A stretch of 64,000 bases of DNA, taken from assembly GCA_965267775.1 (NCBI GenBank), contig OZ254140.1:1432324-1496323 (forward strand), written 5' to 3'. A program made the translations under genes and the position numbers. How positions within the stretch are numbered: the first letter of the stretch is position 1; the number at the start of each line of letters is the position of its first letter. The notes under the pieces were generated by a model that saw nothing but the letters and a program-made list of their open reading frames with translations, ran no database searches and had not been told where the DNA came from. The stretch is from Planktophila sp965267775 (lineage in GTDB: Bacteria > Actinomycetota > Actinomycetes > Nanopelagicales > Nanopelagicaceae). Shown here one piece after another: positions 1 to 7,482 of the stretch.

Positions 1-334
1 CATTGAGATTGCAACGACGGAAGACGCTGACATTGGCATTTGAAGCAGGCAAGGTGATTGTCATTGTGAAACGGGTGACACCAAGTGATCCGCTGTTATT
101 GATATGGAATGTGCGCACGGTTCCATTACTCAAGATGGTGCTATAGGCGATTCCTGTATTGGTGAAACTTTGAGTGCCAGTTGCAAAAATCACGACGTTT
201 CCGGAGGCAACTGTGAGGGTGTTATTGGATTGAGCCTTCACCGCTGCTTCGGCAAATGGTGGCTGGGTGAGCACGATTAATAACGCGCCCACCACAGCGG
301 CGACGAGAGATGTAGATTTGCGATTGAATCTCAT
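1..334 (-). CDS. Secreted protein, C-terminus cut by window edge
   Basis: This is the first 111 codons of a leftward gene that runs off the left end. It starts at an ATG (332-334) behind a purine-rich AGGAGAGGG ribosome site. The N-terminus (MRFNRKSTSLVAAVVGALL, then a stretch ending PPFAEAA) is a clear signal peptide. The mature part is rich in Ser, Thr, Asn and Gly and contains phrases such as FTNTG and NNSGS, resembling the beta-rich start of camelysin/TasA-type proteins. It lies 53 bp downstream of the TasA-like gene in the same direction, so it is probably the third gene of the sipW operon. A related fibre or adhesin subunit is an inference. The spacer holds an inverted repeat (GTTAACG near 374-380 against the end of the upstream gene) that is not a classical terminator. 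Confidence 0.75.
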   Translation of the reverse strand, partial: MRFNRKSTSLVAAVVGALLIVLTQPPFAEAAVKAQSNNTLTVASGNVVIFATGTQSFTNTGIAYSTILSNGTVRTFHINNSGSLGVTRFTMTITLPASNANVSVFRRCNLN

Positions 335-387
335 CTCCCTCTCCTTCCACCAATTGTTTCCGTGATTTCTATTTCGTTAACTTTTGA

Positions 388-1065
388 TTATGAGTTAACG
401 CCTGCAGGTACGGCAGATGAATCCGTGATGATAAATGTCCAAGTCAAGTTAGCGCTAAGACCCTGGATTGTGCCGGATGGCAAGACTCCATTGAGAACAT
501 TCTCTGTGCTCGCTGGAAGTGAGACTGAAACCTTGAGATAGCTAACGCCAGCTGCCAAGAGTGTTGGAAGTGTGATCGATGTAGCAGAAGTCTTCAAAGT
601 CTTTGCAGAGGTGCTCGCAAGTACCGTTGTTGGTGTTCCGCCACATGTACCTGTGTTTGTGAAGGCGATTGAGCATCCTGCGATTGCGATCTGAAGGCCA
701 GCAGTAGTGCTTTCGGATAAAGTGCTGGTATCTGATGTGACGAGCTGCAAGGTAGGTGTCATTCCATCGAGAGTTCCGCCATTGGTGAGATCTACATATC
801 GGTTATATGTATCGCCTGGTCCGATATTTGCGATTGCTGTTGTAAAACCGTTGGTGATGCCAGATACACCAGATGGGGCCATAGTGAGCTTCAAAGTACC
901 TGTGGTGACTTGTCCACCAGAAGTATTAGTTGCAGTCGCTGTAAGAGCCGCGAAGACGTTGGAGGAGACCATACCCGCACCGCCAATTGCAGCTGCAGCA
1001 ACGATGGTGATCTTGAGTGCGATGCTGCCGGCGCTCTTTGATAGCACTGTTGTCATTGGGTTCAT
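388..1065 (-). CDS. TasA/camelysin-like secreted protein (SipW-dependent type)
   Basis: A 225-residue exported protein. Residues 15-40 form a long hydrophobic signal region (LKITIVAAAAIGGAGMVSS, then NVFAA), followed at once by ALTATATNTSGG and a Thr/Ser-rich beta-type sequence. That layout is typical of SipW-dependent exported proteins (TasA, CalY/camelysin families). Its ATG overlaps the stop of the upstream signal peptidase gene (TAATG, 1063-1067), so the two are translationally coupled, and the peptidase is the likely processing enzyme. A Cys pair (IAGCSIAFTNTGTCGG) could form a disulfide. It has no LPXTG motif and no C-terminal membrane anchor. Fibre formation is inferred from family resemblance and the coupled peptidase; another secreted envelope protein is possible. 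Confidence 0.7.
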   Translation of the reverse strand: MNPMTTVLSKSAGSIALKITIVAAAAIGGAGMVSSNVFAALTATATNTSGGQVTTGTLKLTMAPSGVSGITNGFTTAIANIGPGDTYNRYVDLTNGGTLDGMTPTLQLVTSDTSTLSESTTAGLQIAIAGCSIAFTNTGTCGGTPTTVLASTSAKTLKTSATSITLPTLLAAGVSYLKVSVSLPASTENVLNGVLPSGTIQGLSANLTWTFIITDSSAVPAGVNS

Positions 1066-1712
1066 TAGTTGCTCCCTACCTTTTCTTCTCTTTCGATCGC
1101 AAGAGACTCTTGCAAATTATCGATAAGTTCTCTGTACTGCTGGTTATTACGACGTTCTTCGATGTAAAGTTCTTTATAGACGCGCTCCGGGGTCAGCGAT
1201 GCAACAATCTTCTTTCGGAAGAGGAATGCAAAGAGGCCGAGGATGTTGGCAACGACCAAGAAACTTGCCGCTGTCTGGCGACCTTGGACAGTATTCATAT
1301 AGACCATTGGTCGACCCATGTAAGGAATCGTCCTCACGACCATAGAGACATTTGCATATGGTGAGACGATAAATGGGTCGCGGTCGGCAGAATCATTTGC
1401 ATCGCCTTTTGTGATGATGCGAAGTGCACCGCTGAAATCACGAATCTCGGCGATGCGGTGTGAGTAGTAGACACCGGTTGATTGATTACTGACTGCGATG
1501 ATGTCACCAACATGTAATGAAGTAGAGGCAACCAAGCGAGTAAGGAATACATCCCCTGGGTTAGCAGCAGGTTTCATTGAACCGGTAAGAATTGGGGAGA
1601 ATCCATATCCAAATTTGCTTGTAAGGATTGCTGGAGCTACGGCAAGAGAGATAGTGATCGCAATAAATACATAATTGCGAACCTTGCGTCCCTTGCTCAC
1701 TTTTTTGCTCAT
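1065..1712 (-). CDS. sipW: SipW-type signal peptidase I
   Basis: A 215-residue membrane serine peptidase of the archaeal/ER-like S26B class that removes signal peptides from a small dedicated set of exported proteins. An N-terminal membrane segment (about residues 12-32) precedes the catalytic Ser in ILTGSMKP (Ser45). The general base is His in YYSHRIAEI (His85), not Lys, which is the hallmark of the SipW/SEC11 class; GDAND near residue 104 is the conserved acidic box. A second membrane helix (about 150-168) is followed by a charged, probably coiled-coil tail. The ATG at 1712 is preferred because TACCTT lies exactly six bases upstream, as at many other genes here; a GTG at 1739 would add nine residues. 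Its stop overlaps the start of the TasA-like gene. Confidence 0.85.
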   Translation of the reverse strand: MSKKVSKGRKVRNYVFIAITISLAVAPAILTSKFGYGFSPILTGSMKPAANPGDVFLTRLVASTSLHVGDIIAVSNQSTGVYYSHRIAEIRDFSGALRIITKGDANDSADRDPFIVSPYANVSMVVRTIPYMGRPMVYMNTVQGRQTAASFLVVANILGLFAFLFRKKIVASLTPERVYKELYIEERRNNQQYRELIDNLQESLAIEREEKVGSN

Positions 1713-1718
1713 GTAGTG

Positions 1719-1724
1719 AAGGTA
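1719..1724 (-). promoter_or_regulatory. -10 box for leaderless sipW
   Basis: On the minus strand the sequence reads TACCTT-CACTAC-ATG. A TANNNT box six bases before a start codon predicts transcription beginning at or next to the ATG at 1712, with no ribosome site. Confidence 0.5.
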
Positions 1725-1861
1725 GGTTGTAAACCTCACGATATCCTCACAGTTTCATCGTCTGTGCTCCACAATGCATATATTTCGCTACTTTTGGTGG
1801 GATTGGGTCTATAACCCACCTACTCTTAGGCCATCACTTAAAGGTAAAGGGAGGCTCACAA

Positions 1862-2257
1862 ATGGGTCAAGAAGAACAGAAAGTTCTCGTCGTTGACGAT
1901 AACCAAGATATTCGAGACCTCGTGGTCCACATCCTCAACGCCGATGGATTCCATGTCTATGCAGCGGTAGACGGAGAGAATGCTCTCGCTATCCTCAACA
2001 GTAACTCTGTCGACCTTGTACTTCTCGATGTGATGATGCCAGGAAAATCTGGACTTGAGGTTTTGAAAGAGATTCGCTCAGGATCCAATAAGAAAATTCG
2101 TGAGATTCCCGTCATGATGATCACTGCAAAATCTTCTACCGACGATATCGATCAAGCCCTAGCGCTTGGTGCTAATTCATATGTTGTAAAGCCATTTCGC
2201 GGAACGACAATTCGCGAGAAGGTCCGCTCAATTTTAGATCTACCCTTCAACGGTTAA
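1862..2257 (+). CDS. Single-domain response regulator
   Basis: A 131-residue stand-alone receiver domain of the CheY/Spo0F kind with no output domain. The acidic pocket is VVDDNQD (Asp12, Asp13), the phosphoacceptor is Asp56 in LLDVMMP, and the switch residues are Thr88 (MMITAK) and Lys110 (VVKPF). It starts at an ATG behind AAAGGGAGG and heads a rightward operon with a secreted protein, a histidine kinase carrying an Hpt-like domain and an OmpR-family regulator. A receiver-only protein beside an Hpt-bearing kinase suggests a phosphorelay intermediate or phosphate sink. That role is inference; the family assignment is secure. Confidence 0.88.
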   Translation: MGQEEQKVLVVDDNQDIRDLVVHILNADGFHVYAAVDGENALAILNSNSVDLVLLDVMMPGKSGLEVLKEIRSGSNKKIREIPVMMITAKSSTDDIDQALALGANSYVVKPFRGTTIREKVRSILDLPFNG

Positions 2258-2275
2258 AGAGAGTACGGAGAGAAA

Positions 2276-2788
2276 ATGAAGAAGTTAAGTGCAGTATTTA
2301 TTGCGACAGCAATAGCCATCTCGATTACCCCAGTTGCACAGGCTGCAGAGAGTGCCAACCCTTATGGCACCTCAACAATCGATCCTGCAGGTCCTAACGA
2401 GGTAGTATTTACAATTTCAAAGGGAAGCAAGAAGGTTCTCTTTACGACGAGCAAGCTCAATAAGGTGAAGTCATCCGTAATTTCAATCTACGAACCCTTC
2501 ATCAAGAAGCGCCAAAGCTTCACTGTGATTCCTATCAAAACATTCTTCTCCCTAGTTGGAATATCTGGTAACGATAAGGTCTCAACAACAGCTCTTAACG
2601 ATTACATCTATACAAATACCGCCGCTCAATTCATCTCAGCCGGCACTTATATCGCTATTAAGCGCAATGGCCTCGATATCCCTTACGACCAAGGAGGTCC
2701 TATCCGCCTTATCTTCGCTGATAAGAGTAAGTGGGCTAAGAATCTTGATGCATGGAACTGGTCCCTCGAATCAATCTTAGTAAAGTAA
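2276..2788 (+). CDS. Secreted protein, possible sulfite-oxidase-fold domain
   Basis: A 170-residue protein with a signal peptide (MKKLSAVFIATAIAISITP, then VAQAAES) and a strong ribosome site (GGAGAGAAA). The mature part has the rhythm of the molybdopterin oxidoreductase (SUOX-like) domain: a segment like IKTFFSLVGISGNDKVS, then a late GGPIRLIFAD followed by WAKNLDAWNWSLESI. No Cys is present, so it cannot ligate molybdenum as true sulfite oxidases do. It may be a cofactor-free relative that senses or binds something outside the membrane. It lies between a response regulator and a histidine kinase, 4 bp before the latter, which suggests it feeds the sensor. The fold assignment is tentative. 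Confidence 0.6.
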   Translation: MKKLSAVFIATAIAISITPVAQAAESANPYGTSTIDPAGPNEVVFTISKGSKKVLFTTSKLNKVKSSVISIYEPFIKKRQSFTVIPIKTFFSLVGISGNDKVSTTALNDYIYTNTAAQFISAGTYIAIKRNGLDIPYDQGGPIRLIFADKSKWAKNLDAWNWSLESILVK

Positions 2789-2792
2789 GAGA

Positions 2793-4529
2793 ATGTCTCC
2801 TGATAAAGCGCAACAACAACTTCGTGCAATTGCGAAGTTTCAAGTTACCAAGGGCCAATTTGTCTTGGCTCTTATTGCGATTGTCGGAATTTTGGGCCTA
2901 GGTTTCTCATCATTTATTGCATCTAGCTCAACGGTAAAGCAGGCAAAGATCCTCAGCGATGTCGAGACTCCGGCAGCCTCAATCATCTTTACCCAGCGAG
3001 AATCTCTGGTCTATGCGACGAGGTTAGCTCAGTGGGCAAATGGCGGAACGACGCGGCGAGAGGTTCAAATCGCGCGCAATATTCTCGCCCAACGTCTGGT
3101 AGTAATCGATACCAGCGGGAGATCAATGGGCAGCAGAGCACAGGCCAGCTATTGGGATGCTCTCAGGAAGTCTGACCAGATTGTCGCTTCAGCGCCTATC
3201 GGAGTGCTTCCTGAATCGATCCATATGAAATTTAGCGCTGAAGTCGCACCTGTCGTCGATAGAATCCTTGCAGAATCTCGTCGCCTCGTTGTCTCTTACC
3301 AACGTTCAGTAGATAAAGAGATGGTCGACGCGGCTCAGAAGACCGCATCGCGCGATCATCTCAACCTCATCTTTTTCTATATCTTTCTTATGGCTGGAGG
3401 GCTATTCCTCTTTCTCAATGTCCGAACCAATTTCGCAAATTATCGTCTTGCGCGTGTTGCTCTCGATGAGGAACAGCGACGTCTCGATGAAACAATTGCG
3501 GAATTGAAGCGAACACAATCAACTGTCGCTGAACTTCAGGATCTCGATCAGACTAAGAACGCTTTTATGTCTACGGTAAACCACGAACTTCGCACACCAT
3601 TGACTTCAATTATTGGCTATCTTGATGTAATTCGAGACGAGAATATGGTTGAAGGAAATAGCGCTCTTATTACCTATCTTGATGTTCTAGACCGTAATGC
3701 AAAGATTCTTCTTCACTTAGTCGAGAGCATGCTCTCACTCAGCAAAATTGATGCGGCTTCTGGCAAATTGTCGAGCGATCGAGTCTGCATAAATGAAATT
3801 ATTGATAACGCGATATTTGTAATGAAGCCAGCAAATGAAAGAACAGCAATTTCAGTATCATTTAAGGCATCTGAAGAACTATTCGTGCAAGGTGATGCAG
3901 AACAACTCAATCAAGTCTTTATCAACTTACTTGGGAATGCGATTAAATTTAGTCCCCCACAAACTTCAATCAACATCACACTCGATACACGTAAGGATCC
4001 CAGTGGTCAGGAATATGCGCGTGTTGCTATAGCTGATCAAGGAATCGGAATCCCAGAAGAAGATCTCGAGCATCTCTTTACACGTTTCTTCCGCGCAAAG
4101 AACGCTGATTCTGGCCAATATCCCGGCACTGGTCTTGGTCTGGCGATTGTTTCTCAAGTCCTCCAACGTCACAATGGGCTTACTCACCTCACCTCCGAAG
4201 TAGGCCACGGAACGACATTTACTGTTGAAATCCCACTCTACTTATCTGGCGAAGAGAGAATGATTCTCCAAAGGCGTGGGGATGTTCTGCGACGTTCCAT
4301 CGAGCAACTTGAACGAGCTACTCCGGAGAGCATCAGAGCCGTAACACATGAAATTGGTGGGGCTATTGGCTTCTATCAATTTGAGAAATTGGGGCGTGAG
4401 ATTGTTGATTATTCACGTTCGCGTGGCGATGAAGTTGTTCCGCTCCATGATTTTGCAGTTGAGAAGAATCGGCTATTACAGAATATGAAAAGGGAACTAG
4501 AGAGAGTAGATGGTGGAGAAAATGGTTAA
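2793..4529 (+). CDS. Membrane histidine kinase with C-terminal Hpt-like domain
   Basis: A 578-residue sensor kinase. Two membrane helices (about 22-45 and 191-211) flank a 145-residue extracytoplasmic sensor, and a coiled-coil linker (about 218-255) leads to the dimerisation helix with His264 in VNHELRTPL. The ATP-binding domain shows the N box (NLLGNAIKFS, 378-387), DQGIGI (415-420) and GTGLGL (445-450). Unusually, about 95 residues follow the kinase core. They look helical and hold AVTHEIGGAIGFYQFEKLG around His519, which resembles the Hpt signature (His, Gly-Gly, then Gly-x-x-x-x-x-Leu). This would make the protein a kinase with its own phosphotransfer domain but no internal receiver. It overlaps the next regulator gene by 20 bp. 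Confidence 0.85.
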   Translation: MSPDKAQQQLRAIAKFQVTKGQFVLALIAIVGILGLGFSSFIASSSTVKQAKILSDVETPAASIIFTQRESLVYATRLAQWANGGTTRREVQIARNILAQRLVVIDTSGRSMGSRAQASYWDALRKSDQIVASAPIGVLPESIHMKFSAEVAPVVDRILAESRRLVVSYQRSVDKEMVDAAQKTASRDHLNLIFFYIFLMAGGLFLFLNVRTNFANYRLARVALDEEQRRLDETIAELKRTQSTVAELQDLDQTKNAFMSTVNHELRTPLTSIIGYLDVIRDENMVEGNSALITYLDVLDRNAKILLHLVESMLSLSKIDAASGKLSSDRVCINEIIDNAIFVMKPANERTAISVSFKASEELFVQGDAEQLNQVFINLLGNAIKFSPPQTSINITLDTRKDPSGQEYARVAIADQGIGIPEEDLEHLFTRFFRAKNADSGQYPGTGLGLAIVSQVLQRHNGLTHLTSEVGHGTTFTVEIPLYLSGEERMILQRRGDVLRRSIEQLERATPESIRAVTHEIGGAIGFYQFEKLGREIVDYSRSRGDEVVPLHDFAVEKNRLLQNMKRELERVDGGENG

Positions 4530-5208
4530 GGATCAGATACTTATTGTCGATGATAATGAAGATATCCGATTCTTTGTCCGCGCTGCCCTCGCACCTGAAG
4601 GCTTCGAAGTTATCGAGGCTGCTGACGGTAAACAAGCTCTTGAAATCTTCCGTAAGGCAGAACCTTCAGTAATTATTCTCGATCTCTCGATTGGCCAGCC
4701 TGATGGATTTGAGGTCTGTCGTGAAATCCGTAAAGTTTCAACTGTGCCAATCATTATGTTAACAAGTCACGATGAAGAGATGGATGAGGCAATGTGCTTG
4801 GCCGCTGGGGCAGATGATTACATTACCAAGCCAGTGTCTGCGCGAATCCTCGCTCTCCGCACAACTACCCAATTGCGCCACCGTGCAGCCAACACCAAGG
4901 TGCAAGGTGCAATCATCACAGCGGGACCACTCTCGCTTGATACCGAGACTCGCGTGCTATCGGTTGAAGGGAAAAAGATGGAGCTTACTCGCACTGAGTA
5001 TGACTTCCTACACTTACTTATCGGCAACCCCAAGCGAGTATTTACTCGCGAGCAAATTGCAGAGGCGATTGGAACTTCCGTCGAGTACTCAAGTGACCAT
5101 CTACTCGATACGCATGCGTCACGGATTCGAATGAAGATCAAAGAGCTCAGCGATATTAAAGTGCTCCATGCCGTTCGAGGCGTGGGCTATCGATTAATGA
5201 GTAATTAA
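4510..5208 (+). CDS. OmpR/PhoB-family response regulator
   Basis: A 232-residue regulator with a receiver (Asp14/Asp15 in LIVDDNED, phosphoacceptor Asp58 in IILDLS, TSHD, ITKPV) and a C-terminal winged helix (about 135-231) ending in the typical HAVRGVGYRLM. It is the DNA-binding output of the operon that starts at 1862. The start could be the ATG at 4510 (overlapping the kinase) or the ATG at 4522, which has a nearer GGAGAAA ribosome site. Its stop overlaps the stop of convergent guaB1 by 3 bp. The divergent sipW operon is an obvious candidate target, but that is inference. Confidence 0.9.
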   Translation: MVEKMVKDQILIVDDNEDIRFFVRAALAPEGFEVIEAADGKQALEIFRKAEPSVIILDLSIGQPDGFEVCREIRKVSTVPIIMLTSHDEEMDEAMCLAAGADDYITKPVSARILALRTTTQLRHRAANTKVQGAIITAGPLSLDTETRVLSVEGKKMELTRTEYDFLHLLIGNPKRVFTREQIAEAIGTSVEYSSDHLLDTHASRIRMKIKELSDIKVLHAVRGVGYRLMSN

Positions 5209-6641
5209 CCGCGCCAACTTTGGCTTAGCGGACGTCCTTCTGCATAACCAGATGCAGATTGAATTCCTACTAATGCGCGTTCTGCGAACTCTTCGAGTGA
5301 TCGTGCACCTGCATAAGTGCACGATGAACGAAGTCCAGAAATAATTTCATCAATTAAATCTTCAACACCAGGACGGTTTGGATCTAAGTACATCTTTGAT
5401 GAAGAGATTCCCTCTTCAAATAGGGCCTTACGTGCGCGATCGAATGCATCTTCCTTAGATGTACGTGCAGCAACTGCGCGCTTTGATGCCATTCCGAAAG
5501 ATTCCTTATATGGGCGTCCGGCACTGTCGCGAAGCAAGTCGCCAGGTGACTCATATGTTCCTGCAAACCAAGAACCAATCATTACCTGTGAAGCGCCTGC
5601 TGCTAGAGCGAGTGCAACATCGCGTGGATGTCGGACACCGCCATCTGCCCAGACATGCTTTCCAAGCTTCTTTGCCTCTGCTGCACATTCAAGAACTGCA
5701 GAGAACTGTGGGCGACCAACACCTGTCTGCATCCGTGTTGTACACATTGCGCCTGGTCCTACGCCAACCTTAATAATGTCTGCGCCAGCAGCTACTAAAT
5801 CGCGAACACCTTCTGCTGTAACTACGTTACCTGCAACGATTGGTACGCCAAGGTCTTGCTTCTTAATGATCTGCAAGGCTTCAATCATCTTCTTCTGATG
5901 ACCATGTGCCGTATCAACAACAAGGACATCTGCTCCAAAAGCTACTAACTGCTTCGCTTTTTCAGCGATATCGCCATTGATTCCAACCGCTGCAGCAATA
6001 CGCAAGTGACCCTTTGCATCAAGTGCTGGCTTGTACAAAGTTGCACGGAGTGCGCCAGTGCGCGTAACAATTCCTACTAGTTCACCCTTTGACGAGACAA
6101 CTGGCGCAACGGTGCGCACCTTCTCATTGAGGAAATCAAATGCTTGGCGTGGATCAAGAGTGTCAGGCATTGTGGTGAGCTCTGAAGTCATGACCTGACC
6201 CAACTGAGTGAAGCGATCAACGCTTTGAAGGTCATCTTCAGTGATGATTCCGACTGGTTTCTTACCTTCTACGACAACGATGGCACCGTGTGCGCGCTTA
6301 TTGATTAAGCTCGCTGCATCGGCAACTGTCTGCTGCGGAGTCAAAGTGATCGGTGTTTCAAAGAATGGATGGGCTGCCTTCACTGAGGCAATGACATCTG
6401 CAACGATGTCTAGCGGAATATCCTGCGGAATGACAACAAGTCCACCGCGACGAGCAACTGTTTCGGCCATACGGCGACCTGCGATGGCAGTCATATTCGC
6501 TACGACCAACGGAATTGTGGTTCCTGAACCGTCGGCGGTGTCGAGGTCGACCTCCATACGGCTTGAGATCTCTGAAGCAGAAGGAGCCATAAAGACATCG
6601 TCGTAGGTCAGGTCGAATTGAGGTTCAGTGATGAAGCGCAT
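5205..6641 (-). CDS. guaB1: GuaB1-family IMP dehydrogenase-related protein (probable GMP reductase)
   Basis: A 478-residue TIM-barrel enzyme with a pair of CBS domains inserted (about 97-145 and 150-200). The catalytic loop GVGPGAMCTTRMQTGVGRP carries the nucleophile Cys300. Length, loop and tail (CTYAGARSLEEF) match the actinobacterial GuaB1 group, members of which in mycobacteria act as CBS-containing GMP reductases (GMP to IMP, NADPH-dependent) rather than IMP dehydrogenases. The role in purine salvage is from that knowledge; an IMP dehydrogenase activity cannot be excluded from sequence alone. It stands alone, convergent with the response regulator, and is led by a leaderless promoter. 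Confidence 0.88.
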   Translation of the reverse strand: MRFITEPQFDLTYDDVFMAPSASEISSRMEVDLDTADGSGTTIPLVVANMTAIAGRRMAETVARRGGLVVIPQDIPLDIVADVIASVKAAHPFFETPITLTPQQTVADAASLINKRAHGAIVVVEGKKPVGIITEDDLQSVDRFTQLGQVMTSELTTMPDTLDPRQAFDFLNEKVRTVAPVVSSKGELVGIVTRTGALRATLYKPALDAKGHLRIAAAVGINGDIAEKAKQLVAFGADVLVVDTAHGHQKKMIEALQIIKKQDLGVPIVAGNVVTAEGVRDLVAAGADIIKVGVGPGAMCTTRMQTGVGRPQFSAVLECAAEAKKLGKHVWADGGVRHPRDVALALAAGASQVMIGSWFAGTYESPGDLLRDSAGRPYKESFGMASKRAVAARTSKEDAFDRARKALFEEGISSSKMYLDPNRPGVEDLIDEIISGLRSSCTYAGARSLEEFAERALVGIQSASGYAEGRPLSQSWRG

Positions 6642-6647
6642 GGGGAG

Positions 6648-6653
6648 AGTCTA
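6648..6653 (-). promoter_or_regulatory. -10 box for leaderless guaB1
   Basis: The minus strand reads TAGACT-CTCCCC-ATG. The box is the same as the one in front of the giant surface protein gene, and no ribosome site is present. Confidence 0.5.
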
Positions 6654-6674
6654 GCGAACCTCCCACATAAGGCT

Positions 6675-6800
6675 TTATTCCTTCTCTCTATATTTGAGCC
6701 ATTTCTTCTTCTTGAGATAGTCATCCAGCATATTAAGGAAGAATTGCCCGGCAAACATCATGTTTACCACTATGAGTAAATTCCAAAGAATATCCGTCAC
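6675..6800 (-). CDS. Small membrane protein, hypothetical
   Basis: A possible 41-residue protein starting at GTG 6800, eleven bases after the stop of the secreted ORF upstream, with AGGTG about seven bases before the start. One hydrophobic helix (ILWNLLIVVNMMFAGQFFL) is followed by a highly basic tail (YLKKKKWLKYREKE), a topology common in small inner-membrane proteins. The same frame can be extended to an ATG at 6869, overlapping the upstream gene. I recognise no family. The spacing and topology support it weakly. Confidence 0.4.
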   Translation of the reverse strand: MTDILWNLLIVVNMMFAGQFFLNMLDDYLKKKKWLKYREKE

Positions 6801-6811
6801 CCTAGAATCAC

Positions 6812-7132
6812 CTACCGGTAAACAATCGTGCAGAATATTGTTGAGCTGTAAACAGCTACCTTGACCCATTTATTCACCTTTCCCACTACTTCCAATACAT
6901 CCACCCATCCTGAGACATATTGAATTTCCGTACAGACTCGCTCGCCGAGTGATGGAGGTTTTGATCCTCCGCCATCGGTTGGTGGAACAAAATTTGGCTT
7001 CGCGATGATCGGGGATGTAAACGATGTCGACCCGATGGTCCTAGTTTCTGCTTGAGCACCTGTTGCCGCGACTACGCCGTTTCCCATGATCATTCCGATA
7101 GCTACAACAAGTGAAATAAATGTTTTTCGCAT
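6812..7132 (-). CDS. Small secreted protein, hypothetical
   Basis: A 106-residue ORF starting at an ATG with a good ribosome site (GAGGAAG). It has a signal peptide (MRKTFISLVVAIGMIMGN, cleavage likely after AQA near residue 28), a Pro/Gly linker (FVPPTDGGGSKPPSLGE) and a C-terminal amphipathic or hydrophobic region (WVDVLEVVGKVNKWVKVAVYSSTIF) with two Cys. I recognise no family. It may form a pair with the small membrane ORF downstream. The ribosome site and clean signal peptide argue that it is a real gene. Confidence 0.6.
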   Translation of the reverse strand: MRKTFISLVVAIGMIMGNGVVAATGAQAETRTIGSTSFTSPIIAKPNFVPPTDGGGSKPPSLGERVCTEIQYVSGWVDVLEVVGKVNKWVKVAVYSSTIFCTIVYR

Positions 7133-7334
7133 AATTCTTCCTCTCTTGGAGTTACGAGGAGAACGTAATCCTGGGAAGCTATCAATTGGCCGAAATAATA
7201 TTCACGAGTTCTACACAAAAAACACATACGGCTTAAATGGGTATGGATCAGCCTTGGCTGAAACAGAGCGGAGATGTCCGGACCGATAGAGCGTCGTGAA
7301 CTTGGGATCAGTTCCTCGTTCAGTTAAATCAGAG

Positions 7335-7423
7335 CGGAGACGAGGAGATTTGAACTCCTGAAGGGTTTAACCCCTTACCTCGTTAGCAGTGAGGCGCACT
7401 CGACCGGGCTATGCGACGTCTCC
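7335..7423 (-). tRNA. tRNA-Ser(GCT)
   Basis: The minus strand folds as a class II tRNA with a long variable arm: acceptor stem GGAGACG/CGTCTCC, anticodon loop CTGCTAA giving anticodon GCT, and T arm with GTTCAAAT. The 3' CCA is not encoded. The last anticodon-stem pair is an A-C mismatch. It reads serine AGC/AGT codons. Confidence 0.93.
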
Positions 7424-7482
7424 GAGTTGCAGGCGTGAGTTTACATGTTGTGAAGAGCATCTACAAAACAGTTAAATACGGG

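Noticed and set aside
1803..1818. Inverted repeat TTGGGT-CTAT-AACCCA before the regulator at 1862 as an operator
   Set aside because: Only five to six pairs and no second copy; too weak to call.
5317..5898. 193-codon open frame opposite guaB1
   Set aside because: Antisense shadow of a well-conserved gene, with low-complexity composition and no ribosome site.
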